Source of the DNA: JAVBKP01 sp031553975
Lineage (GTDB): Bacteria; Bacillota; Clostridia; Peptostreptococcales; Anaerovoracaceae
DNA: 24,569 nt
Assembly: GCA_031553975.1 (NCBI GenBank)
Contig: JAVBKP010000121.1
Span: 1 to 24,569 of the forward strand
Direction of reading: 5' to 3'
Within the stretch, counting starts at the first letter, position 1. Each line of letters opens with the position of its first letter. A program made the translations under genes and the position numbers. Positions 1-6,561 of this stretch are shown here, piece after piece. The notes beneath the pieces were generated by a model that searched no databases, had not been told where the DNA came from, and worked only from the letters and a program-made list of their open reading frames with translations.

Positions 1-1
1 T

Positions 2-445
2 AAACTGTTTCCAGGGGATTGTACTGAGTTTGTGGAAGATATACAAAAGGATATCAAGACGGCCACAGGCAAAGATGTAGAAGTCATGGTATATGGTGAT
101 GGCGCATTTAAAGACCCAGTTGGGAAGATATGGGAACTTGCAGATCCAGTAGTATCACCGGGCTATACCAAAGGGCTGGAAGGAACGCCTAACGAGGTAA
201 AACTGAAATACTTGGCGGATAACGACTTTGCCCATCTAAGTGGTGAAGCATTAAAAGCTGCCATTTCTGAATATATTAGCAAAAAAGGTGAGAACCTAGG
301 AGACGCAATGGTAGCCCAAGGCACCACACCAAGACGTCTTACAGATCTAATCGGTTCATTATGCGACCTGACATCGGGGAGCGGAGATAAGGGAACGCCA
401 ATTGTTTATATTCAGGGGTATTTTGACAACTATACCAAAAAATAG
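2..445 (+). CDS. CofE-like coenzyme F420-0:L-glutamate ligase family protein (5' partial)
   Basis: The reading frame is open from the first full codon at base 2, so the true start lies upstream of the window; a GTG at 32 is only an internal codon. The visible 147 residues are a C-terminal part containing VYGDGAFKDP, GKIWELADPVVSPGYTKG, QGTTPRRLTDLIG and SLCDLTSGSGDKGTP. I recognise these as conserved in the clostridial COG1478 (CofE/FbiB) family. In F420-making organisms CofE adds glutamate to F420-0 in a GTP-dependent reaction. Most Clostridia do not make F420, so the real substrate here is unknown and the name is a family label only. The gene ends 72 bases before the DHHW gene on the same strand, with no clear terminator between them. 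Confidence 0.8.
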   Translation, partial: KLFPGDCTEFVEDIQKDIKTATGKDVEVMVYGDGAFKDPVGKIWELADPVVSPGYTKGLEGTPNEVKLKYLADNDFAHLSGEALKAAISEYISKKGENLGDAMVAQGTTPRRLTDLIGSLCDLTSGSGDKGTPIVYIQGYFDNYTKK

Positions 446-517
446 TATTGATTAAAATAGAGAAGACGCTAGGATTTGGTCTAGCAGAAAATAACATTAA
501 ATATTGAAAGGCAAACA

Positions 518-1708
518 ATGAATTCGATTTCCAAATTTAAAAATAAAGTGATTATAGCAATATTTTGCGGTGGCCTAGCCACCGTTTTTGGATTGAATTT
601 AATCTTACCAGACAAGGCATTCTCTGAATCAGAAAACCGAATACTCTCTGGTTCTCCAACATTTTCAATGGAGAAATTGAAAAATGGAGATTTTGGCAGG
701 GCTGTAGATGAATATATTTCAGATCAGTTCATAGGAAGAGATGCTTGGATTGGGGTCAAATGGTACGTGGATCAAGTGGTGGGACGAAAAGAAACCAATG
801 GGATATATGTGGCAAATATAGATACACAAAGTGGACACTATAAAGGCCTAATACCAAAGTTGGAGGTGACAAGTCTCAACAAGAATATGGACAGAAATAT
901 TGCCGCAGTCTCTGGATTAGCCAATAATATGGACATACCTGTCTATGTAGCATTGATTCCCACAGCGGCTGAGATTTGGGAAGAAAATCTGCCCTATGGT
1001 GCGCCCAACCAAGACCAAGAAAAAATGATTAGCCAAATATATGACAAAATTTTAACGAGTACGGACAAAGCAACTGGCGGGACAAATATAGATGTTTATA
1101 CAATACTAAACCAACGCAAAGATGAAGACATTTATTACCGCACTGACCACCACTGGACTGTGGACGGAGCGCTTTATGGGTATAAAGCCATTATGGGCGC
1201 CATAGATGTTCCCATGATTGACATACCTGAAAGTGAGCTAATATACGTTCAAAATAAAGAGGCTGGGGCAGCGTTATTTGCGGGGACTTCTCAGTCCAAA
1301 ACGGGAGCGAGAGACATTGACTTAGATAGAATTAAATTCTGGACAGGCACCAAAGCCCAAGTGTTTGTTGACAAGGGAAAAGGGCTAGAGCCGTGGGATA
1401 TGTATGACCAACAGGCTGTGGAGAAGAAGGACAAATACGAGTTTTTTCTCGGGGGGAATTACCCATTGGTGCTGACAAAATATACAAAGGCGCCTAGCAA
1501 AGAGAAAATCATAGTGATAAAAGATTCATTTGCCAACAGTATGATTCCATTTTTGGGAAATACCTTTGCAGAGGTACACGTGATAGATCCTCGTTTTAAC
1601 AAAAAAAGTATAAGCGAATATGCCCGCGAGAATGGTATCGACAAAATAGTCATTATGTACGGTGTGCAAAACTTCATATCTGATTCCAATATAGCCACTT
1701 TACGCTAA
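518..1708 (+). CDS. Membrane-anchored DHHW family (AlgX/AlgJ-like, SGNH-like) protein
   Basis: This is a 396-residue protein with a hydrophobic N-terminal segment at about residues 11-28 that acts as signal anchor or signal peptide. The following SESENR.L and the region to about residue 90 match the start of the DHHW family. The signature TDHHWT falls at residues 209-214 and a later IKDSFANS at about 334-341 looks like the SGNH-type Asp-Ser block. Family members resemble the alginate O-acetylation proteins AlgX/AlgJ and usually act outside the membrane, often beside an MBOAT acyltransferase. No MBOAT gene is visible, so acylation of a surface polymer is an inference. GAAAGG at about 505-510 is the ribosome binding site, 7 bases before the ATG. 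A hairpin terminator follows the stop directly. Confidence 0.85.
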   Translation: MNSISKFKNKVIIAIFCGGLATVFGLNLILPDKAFSESENRILSGSPTFSMEKLKNGDFGRAVDEYISDQFIGRDAWIGVKWYVDQVVGRKETNGIYVANIDTQSGHYKGLIPKLEVTSLNKNMDRNIAAVSGLANNMDIPVYVALIPTAAEIWEENLPYGAPNQDQEKMISQIYDKILTSTDKATGGTNIDVYTILNQRKDEDIYYRTDHHWTVDGALYGYKAIMGAIDVPMIDIPESELIYVQNKEAGAALFAGTSQSKTGARDIDLDRIKFWTGTKAQVFVDKGKGLEPWDMYDQQAVEKKDKYEFFLGGNYPLVLTKYTKAPSKEKIIVIKDSFANSMIPFLGNTFAEVHVIDPRFNKKSISEYARENGIDKIVIMYGVQNFISDSNIATLR

Positions 1709-1710
1709 AA

Positions 1711-1731
1711 ACCGCCGTTAGGCGGTTTTTT
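1711..1731 (+). terminator. Bidirectional intrinsic terminator
   Basis: ACCGCC (1711-1716) and GGCGGT (1721-1726) form a 6-bp GC-rich stem with a GTTA loop, followed by a run of T. On the opposite strand the stem is also followed by five T, so it can end both the DHHW gene and the convergent alanyl-tRNA editing gene, whose stop codon begins only 2 bases away. Confidence 0.85.
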
Positions 1732-1732
1732 G

Positions 1733-2707
1733 TTAAACCCTATCCGCATTATTTAACATAGAACGTAAAGTTCCGTTTGCTTCACCTGCTAAATGCGTTC
1801 TCTCGTTGATGCCTCCTAGAGAAGTAGATTTTTTCAAATCTTTCAACTCTTTGCGCACCGCCGCGGCTTTTTCGTCTCGGGCGTTAAGTAAATCTAAAAT
1901 ATCTTCTTCTTTAACAGAATACTTGGATTTGATCTCAGTGACAATGTTGTGTTTGAACCCATAATCACCCAATGCACGCATGCCGCATTTGAAATAGACC
2001 CGTACCATCCCTTTGTTGTTTTCCAGCTTTAAAACCTTGATTTGCCCCACCTGACCAGCAGTACTAGGGTGAGTGCCACAACAGGCACAACAGTCCGCAG
2101 GATCCTTTTCATCACCCACACATACAATGGAAATATTCTCTTCTACTGCCAATTCTTTCCGCAAAGGTAGATGGTCCGCATCCGATTTTTTATCATAATA
2201 CCCTATAGTCACTGGCGCATCCGACCAGATCACCTTATTGGCATCTAGCTCTATTTGGCGCCTATCTAGGTCCTCTGCTTTTAGCCCCTCAGAACGCGTG
2301 CCGCGAAAATCTATATCAATGGTTACTTGATCATTTCCTAATCTAAAACCTCTATTGACACCACCATATGTTTTATGAAAAATCCCGGACAGAATATGTT
2401 CACCACAGTGGTTTTGCATATGGTCAAATCGTCTATCCCAGTCAATGGCGCATTCTACTTCTGTACCAATGGTATACGTTAATGGCATCACAGACAAATC
2501 TATCTGGTGATACACCACATCTTCCTTTTCAGACACGTGAACCACTTGATATTCACCTATGGTGCCTAGGTCGCAGGGTTGTCCACCCCCCTCAGGATAA
2601 AAAGGGGTTTTGTCTAAAATAATCTTATCTTCTACTATATCTAAAATTTTGCAAGCAGCTGCTTTTAGATACATATCATTTCTATACAATCTTGTACTTT
2701 TTTGCAT
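1733..2707 (-). CDS. alaX: Alanyl-tRNA editing protein AlaX (short C-terminus)
   Basis: AlaX proteins are stand-alone homologues of the AlaRS editing domain that hydrolyse Ser- or Gly-tRNA(Ala) in the cytoplasm. The N-terminal part has the AlaRS-like TPFYPEGGGQPCD (residues 34-46). The zinc-binding motifs are H100/H104 in NHCGEH and C209/H213 in CACCGTH. Residues 265-295 look like the start of a coiled coil. The protein stops at 324 residues, whereas long clostridial AlaX proteins are usually nearer 390-400 and end in a DHHA1-like domain. That domain is not seen here and the last 25 residues look unrelated to it. Editing residues are intact, so activity is plausible. The start is supported by AAGAGGAGAG about 9 bases upstream. 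It is convergent with the DHHW gene. Confidence 0.88.
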   Translation of the reverse strand: MQKSTRLYRNDMYLKAAACKILDIVEDKIILDKTPFYPEGGGQPCDLGTIGEYQVVHVSEKEDVVYHQIDLSVMPLTYTIGTEVECAIDWDRRFDHMQNHCGEHILSGIFHKTYGGVNRGFRLGNDQVTIDIDFRGTRSEGLKAEDLDRRQIELDANKVIWSDAPVTIGYYDKKSDADHLPLRKELAVEENISIVCVGDEKDPADCCACCGTHPSTAGQVGQIKVLKLENNKGMVRVYFKCGMRALGDYGFKHNIVTEIKSKYSVKEEDILDLLNARDEKAAAVRKELKDLKKSTSLGGINERTHLAGEANGTLRSMLNNADRV

Positions 2708-2761
2708 ACTAAATCTCTCCTCTTAAAACCCATATTTATACAATTGTGTTATAAAATCACT

Positions 2762-2811
2762 GGGAACTCATCTTTGCTGTCCAGTAGGTTTGCTGATACT
2801 GGATAGTTCCC
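2762..2811. repeat. Nested inverted repeat upstream of alaX
   Basis: GGGAACT (2762-2768) pairs with AGTTCCC (2805-2811), and inside it CCAGTA (2781-2786) pairs with TACTGG (2797-2802). The 50-base element lies 54 bases upstream of alaX and could fold in its leader. It has no T-run and lacks the conserved T-box sequence, so I cannot assign a class. Confidence 0.5.
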
Positions 2812-2881
2812 TAATTATACCACTCTACATGGATTGCTACAAGTCAAAATCTAGATTATCACAAAGTTATCAACTGGTAAC

Positions 2882-2965
2882 TGTGGATAAAATTAGCGGT
2901 AGTTTATATTGAAATTTGAGTAATTGTGTGGATAAATGTAAATCATATCCAAAAAGTTATCCACA
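2882..2965. promoter_or_regulatory. DnaA box cluster (three perfect TTATCCACA sites)
   Basis: Three exact copies of the DnaA box TTATCCACA occur within 84 bases of AT-rich intergenic DNA: 2882-2890 (minus strand), 2927-2935 (minus strand) and 2957-2965 (plus strand). The gap lies between the 3' end of the cwlD-like gene and the 5' end of alaX. DnaA is the replication initiator and also binds clusters away from oriC as a titration or regulatory site. dnaA and dnaN are not in the window, so an oriC call is not supported. Confidence 0.7.
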
Positions 2966-2997
2966 GGGTTAAGAAATAATTAACCACTACTGTTAAT

Positions 2998-3765
2998 CTA
3001 GTGTTTCTGAGTATCGTCAAAATTCGATATGACTAAATTTTCAATATTTTCATTGAAGTTTTTTCCAGTTTGCTGGTGATTATATTTTTCTATGCCCTTA
3101 AATATACTGACCGCAATCTTGTATTGATAATCTTTATCCTGTAGGAGTTTTTCTTCGGTAGGATTAGACAAGAACCCGCATTCCACCAAGGCTATAGGGG
3201 AGGTAGGCTGTTTAAATATATATACCTGATTCTTTTTCATTGGTTTTCTAGCCTTTTCTATGTCTAACCCCTCGGTCAGATTGTCTTGAATCAATTCTGC
3301 AAGAAGCTGACTTTTTTCCCGTATCTGCTCATCTTGCTCTGAGGGGTAAAAGGTTTGAGCCCCTTTACAAGAACTGTCTTGGGGAAAACTGTTCAAGTGA
3401 ATACTCACTGTGACATCGGCTCTTTCTTTGTCAATCACCTTCTTGCGCTCAGCTAGATCTTTCATTTTACGGCTACGTATGCTACCGTCATCACCGCCAA
3501 GGCTTATATCAGAATCCCTAGTCAAGATCACCTTCCACCCATTATCCATGGCTATTTGGGCCAGGGTTAAGGCTATACTTAGATTGATATCCTTTTCAGA
3601 TATTTCATTTTGACCGACGGCACCGCCGTCGATGCCGCCATGGCCAGCATCGATGACAAGCGTTGGTTTTATGATGCCCACCTTTGCAAAGTTAACACTG
3701 GTCAGCAAAACAAAAATCAAACATATACATAACATTGGAATTACAAGCTTTACAACTCTTTTCAT
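2998..3765 (-). CDS. cwlD: N-acetylmuramoyl-L-alanine amidase, CwlD-like
   Basis: A 255-residue membrane-anchored Amidase_3 enzyme. One hydrophobic segment spans about residues 6-26, then the zinc amidase fold begins with VIDAGHGGIDGGAV (H42 as ligand), continues with SEKDINLS (E57), SIHLNS (H123) and ends with VECGFLSN (E195, catalytic). CwlD cleaves the amide between muramic acid and the peptide stem, the first step in making muramic lactam in spore cortex; size and layout fit CwlD better than a vegetative autolysin. A longer frame from 3837 exists, but AAGGAG lies just upstream of the ATG at 3765 and the extra 24 residues are partly encoded by a repeat hairpin, so I choose 3765. Family identity is secure; the germination role is inferred. 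Confidence 0.85.
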   Translation of the reverse strand: MKRVVKLVIPMLCICLIFVLLTSVNFAKVGIIKPTLVIDAGHGGIDGGAVGQNEISEKDINLSIALTLAQIAMDNGWKVILTRDSDISLGGDDGSIRSRKMKDLAERKKVIDKERADVTVSIHLNSFPQDSSCKGAQTFYPSEQDEQIREKSQLLAELIQDNLTEGLDIEKARKPMKKNQVYIFKQPTSPIALVECGFLSNPTEEKLLQDKDYQYKIAVSIFKGIEKYNHQQTGKNFNENIENLVISNFDDTQKH

Positions 3766-3806
3766 ACTAAATACTCCTTGCTTTAGGACGGGTACATCTA
3801 TTTCAC

Positions 3807-3853
3807 TTGGGGACGGTTCTAAATGATTGCTCATCATTTAGAACTGTCCCCAA
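3807..3853. repeat. REP-like hairpin (GGGGAC...GTCCCC palindrome)
   Basis: Two 21-base arms, 3807-3827 and 3833-3853, pair perfectly apart from one G-U, around a TGCTC loop. The outer ends read TTGGGGAC and GTCCCCAA, a type I associate with REP-like palindromes near RAYT (Y1 transposase) genes in many bacteria. No transposase is present nearby. It lies between the divergent cwlD-like gene and the small membrane gene. Confidence 0.65.
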
Positions 3854-3955
3854 TGACGTACAGATAAAACATAATATGAAAACAAGTGTACAAACATGTA
3901 TATTTTTTGCAAGATGGTACACAATAGTGAGAAATATAATTTGGGAGGATTTGCC

Positions 3956-4408
3956 ATGGAGAGAGTGCGTGTGAGAGAAAATAAGAGGGGGAGAGGGGAT
4001 TATAAATCATTGATAGTAATTGGAATTACCCTTGTCTATGTGACCGTGGTCATGTCTATTAGTAACGTGACACTAGATACATCATTGGGTGTTTCAGATC
4101 AGGTGGGCGATGAACTTGCAGTTGCCACCAGTGTTATGTCTCAGGATATGACAACACTGACCGAGGATGCAGTTGATAACTTTGCACTTGTGTACTGCAA
4201 AAAAATACTTAACAAGGACGAATATGAGTTGACTATGGAGAATAGAGCCAAAGTGGAGCGGGTGCTTAACGCCATGGGGGCGAGCAATATTGAGAAACTA
4301 AACAAAGCCACCTTCTCAGGCGATGCCGAAAAGGTGGTAACCACTGTAAAACAGCTTGTTGATGAAAATTTTGGGTGGGAAGAAACGGCTATTCTTCAGT
4401 CGCTATAA
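3956..4408 (+). CDS. Small single-pass membrane protein of unknown function
   Basis: I do not recognise a family. The 150-residue product has a very basic start (RVRVRENKRGRGDYK), one membrane helix at about residues 18-36, then a hydrophilic domain of about 110 residues rich in Asp, Glu, Thr and Val, ending ETAILQSL. The layout suggests an inside-facing N-terminus and an extracytoplasmic (or, during sporulation, intermembrane) C-terminal domain. GGGAGG lies 8 bases before the ATG at 3956, which is why I reject the longer frame starting at 3896. It is divergent from the cwlD-like gene, so a sporulation or envelope role is possible but is only a guess. Its last 20 bases overlap the convergent gene. 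Confidence 0.7.
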   Translation: MERVRVRENKRGRGDYKSLIVIGITLVYVTVVMSISNVTLDTSLGVSDQVGDELAVATSVMSQDMTTLTEDAVDNFALVYCKKILNKDEYELTMENRAKVERVLNAMGASNIEKLNKATFSGDAEKVVTTVKQLVDENFGWEETAILQSL

Positions 4409-5561
4409 CAAATTCAAAAAAATCTTCAAATTCGCTTAGTATGAACTCATATACGATGGGAGACTTGAACTCGAATCGATCCTCTAGCATTAAATAAGGA
4501 GACAAATTTTTCCCAGCTAGGCGGTCTTCGAGTTTTTTGATTGTAGTTTCTTCGTAGGCAGCTACTATAAGTTGCCCTAATTCCGTCAGGTAGTATAGAC
4601 CAGCCACATCGTGGTTAAGGCGAAAATTCTTGCTTTTGACATGGCTATTGTCGGGGTTGAACTGTATGAATAGGGTGCCCATTTCATACGGGGTCTTCGC
4701 GAAAGATAAAGCGTAATTCAAAAATGCAGGGAAAAAATCTTCTAAATTCAAAACCTCATACACCGTAACAAATTCTGACCGCATGAGCATAAGCGCGGCC
4801 TCAGTTTGGGTTATGTGCAAAGTGGAGGTAGTTCTAGCCCCCAAAATTTGCCACTCATAATGGTATTCCTTTAATATAATCTCTGTGACTATTATGGAAA
4901 ACCCCTGACTTGCTTCGATGAGGGATTCGCATACATAAGATATTCCATTGGCATCTTCCATTTCATGAATAGAATTTTTGTGAAGTGTAGCCGGTTTTCC
5001 TAAATATGGTGCCAAAGGCCTACCACCAGACAAATATTCCACAGCAAGAGTATCCCTAGCGAAAGAACGCATGAGGAAGTAGTTGATTTGTTCGTAGATA
5101 CTCTCGATGGGTTTAGACATTTTTTTCATCATAGAAAAGGTGCTTAGGTCTAAATCTACAGGCTCCAGCAGAAAATCAAATTCATTTTTATTATCAGGAA
5201 GAGGTTTTTCAAACTTTTCATTGTATGTTGAAAAATGATGAACAAGAAAACGTGCTTCTTCTTCACTTATAAAATTCTTTTTGCTACCCAAACCACCAAT
5301 TAAAGTGTTTTCTAGGGTCAGTAACTGTAACGGATCATCCCCAGATATGCTGTTATAATTCTCTAACCCAAATTCTTCTGCATCAAAGTAGAAAAACTGG
5401 TTAAAAGTAGAGTTAGTAGACTTTCGCTTCCAAGTAATAGAAAGCACCACCACGCCCATCAGGCGGGTGTCAGTCACGTAGGCAGATACAAATTTAAGGT
5501 TGTCACGGTTAGCAGACTGCATTGCACCAGTACCATGAATCACAGTAAAATTTCTGTTCAT
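4389..5561 (-). CDS. Hypothetical protein, 390 residues, family not recognised
   Basis: A soluble-looking protein with no signal peptide and no clear membrane helix. It is acidic, with aromatic-rich stretches (FNQFFYFDAEEFG near residue 55, YEQINYFLMRSFARD near 158). Its C-terminal third (FEFKSPIVYEFILSEFEDFFEFV) is mostly helix-like and very acidic. I find no catalytic signature. GTGAGGG about 4 bases upstream supports the ATG at 5561. The gene is divergent from galU and overlaps the 3' end of the small membrane gene by 20 bases on the opposite strand. The long open frame and good ribosome site argue that it is real; function is unknown. Confidence 0.7.
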   Translation of the reverse strand: MNRNFTVIHGTGAMQSANRDNLKFVSAYVTDTRLMGVVVLSITWKRKSTNSTFNQFFYFDAEEFGLENYNSISGDDPLQLLTLENTLIGGLGSKKNFISEEEARFLVHHFSTYNEKFEKPLPDNKNEFDFLLEPVDLDLSTFSMMKKMSKPIESIYEQINYFLMRSFARDTLAVEYLSGGRPLAPYLGKPATLHKNSIHEMEDANGISYVCESLIEASQGFSIIVTEIILKEYHYEWQILGARTTSTLHITQTEAALMLMRSEFVTVYEVLNLEDFFPAFLNYALSFAKTPYEMGTLFIQFNPDNSHVKSKNFRLNHDVAGLYYLTELGQLIVAAYEETTIKKLEDRLAGKNLSPYLMLEDRFEFKSPIVYEFILSEFEDFFEFVIATEE

Positions 5562-5591
5562 ATGCCCTCACTTTCATAATTATCTACATTT

Positions 5592-5621
5592 AGTATACCC
5601 CATTTTGAAAAAATGTGCTAA
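5592..5621 (-). promoter_or_regulatory. Candidate sigma-A promoter for the 390-residue hypothetical gene
   Basis: On the minus strand TTAGCA (plus coordinates 5616-5621) and TATACT (5592-5597) are separated by 18 bases, upstream of the start at 5561. The -35 box matches only four of six consensus bases, so this is tentative. Confidence 0.35.
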
Positions 5622-5679
5622 TATAAGTTCAGAAGAATTTGTTAAGTGTACGGTATTGCCATAAGGAAGGAAAAGTCAA

Positions 5680-6561
5680 ATGACACAAAAGGTTAGAAAA
5701 GCAATAATACCAGCGGCAGGGCTAGGGACTAGATTTTTACCAGCTACAAAGGCGCAACCCAAAGAGATGCTCACCATTGTGGACAAACCCGCTATTCAAT
5801 ATATAGTAGAAGAAGCTATTAACTCAGGCATTGAGGAGATTTTAATCATTACAGGTCGTAATAAAAAAAGTTTAGAAGATCATTTTGATCGCGCTGTAGA
5901 GGTGGAACTAGAGCTGATGGAGCGAGGCAAAGAGGATTTACTTAAACTAGTAGAAGATATAAGTGAAATGGTAGATATTCACTATATTCGTCAAAAATCA
6001 CCTAAAGGCTTAGGACATGCCGTGTCCTGCGCCCGTACATTTGCAGGGAATGAGCCGGTAGCGGTAATACTTCCAGATGATATCGTAGATGCCGATATAC
6101 CTTGCCTAAAGCAACTGATAGACAAATACTATGAATGCGGTGCATCGGTATTAGGCGTGCAAATTGTGCCAGACGAGGAAGTGTCAAAATATGGAATCGT
6201 AGATGGCAGCCTTGATACAACCGATGGCAGTGGTAGAACGTATAACGTAAAGTCCCTTGTAGAAAAACCAAAGCTAGAAGTGGCACCATCCAACGTGGCT
6301 GTCATAGGACGATATGTGATATCCCCAGAGATATTTGAAATACTTGAACACACTGCGCCAGGAGCTGGTGGGGAAATCCAGCTCACTGACGCATTAAAAA
6401 AACTAGCCACTAGGGAGGATATGAAAGCCTTCGTGTTTGAGGGTAGACGATTTGATGCTGGTGATAAACTAGGATTTTTGCAGGCTACTGTGGAGTTTGC
6501 ACTGAAAAGGCCAGATTTAGGACCAGAATTCAAGAAGTATTTAAAGGGACTTATTTTTTAG
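5680..6561 (+). CDS. galU: UTP--glucose-1-phosphate uridylyltransferase
   Basis: GalU joins UTP and glucose-1-phosphate to give UDP-glucose and pyrophosphate (EC 2.7.7.9), a precursor for capsule, glycolipid and wall polymers. The 293-residue length is typical. The nucleotide-binding start KAIIPAAGLGTRFLPATKA (residues 8-26), PKEMLTIVDKPAIQYIVEEA, GLGHAVSCA, the metal-binding ILPDDIVD, SLVEKPK, and GGEIQLTDALKKL are all present. AAGGAAGG lies about 9 bases upstream of the ATG. The gene stands alone between a divergent and a convergent gene, and its last 11 bases overlap the end of the WG-repeat/PstS-like gene on the other strand. Confidence 0.95.
   Translation: MTQKVRKAIIPAAGLGTRFLPATKAQPKEMLTIVDKPAIQYIVEEAINSGIEEILIITGRNKKSLEDHFDRAVEVELELMERGKEDLLKLVEDISEMVDIHYIRQKSPKGLGHAVSCARTFAGNEPVAVILPDDIVDADIPCLKQLIDKYYECGASVLGVQIVPDEEVSKYGIVDGSLDTTDGSGRTYNVKSLVEKPKLEVAPSNVAVIGRYVISPEIFEILEHTAPGAGGEIQLTDALKKLATREDMKAFVFEGRRFDAGDKLGFLQATVEFALKRPDLGPEFKKYLKGLIF

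Noticed and set aside
2882..2965. Chromosomal origin oriC
   Set aside because: Three DnaA boxes are present but dnaA, dnaN, rpmH or gyrase genes are not, and there is no clear AT-rich unwinding array; a DnaA-binding cluster is the safer call.
3766..3837. N-terminal 24-residue extension of the amidase from an upstream ATG
   Set aside because: It is partly encoded by the palindromic repeat and has no ribosome site, whereas AAGGAG lies just before the ATG at 3765 that begins the membrane helix.
3907..3940. Promoter TTGCAA ... TATAAT for the small membrane gene
   Set aside because: The spacing is 22 bases and the TATAAT lies directly against the ribosome site, so transcription would begin inside it.
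4455..4490. tRNA-like GTTCAAGTC sequence on the minus strand
   Set aside because: No acceptor, D or anticodon arms can be formed around it and it lies within the 390-residue coding frame.
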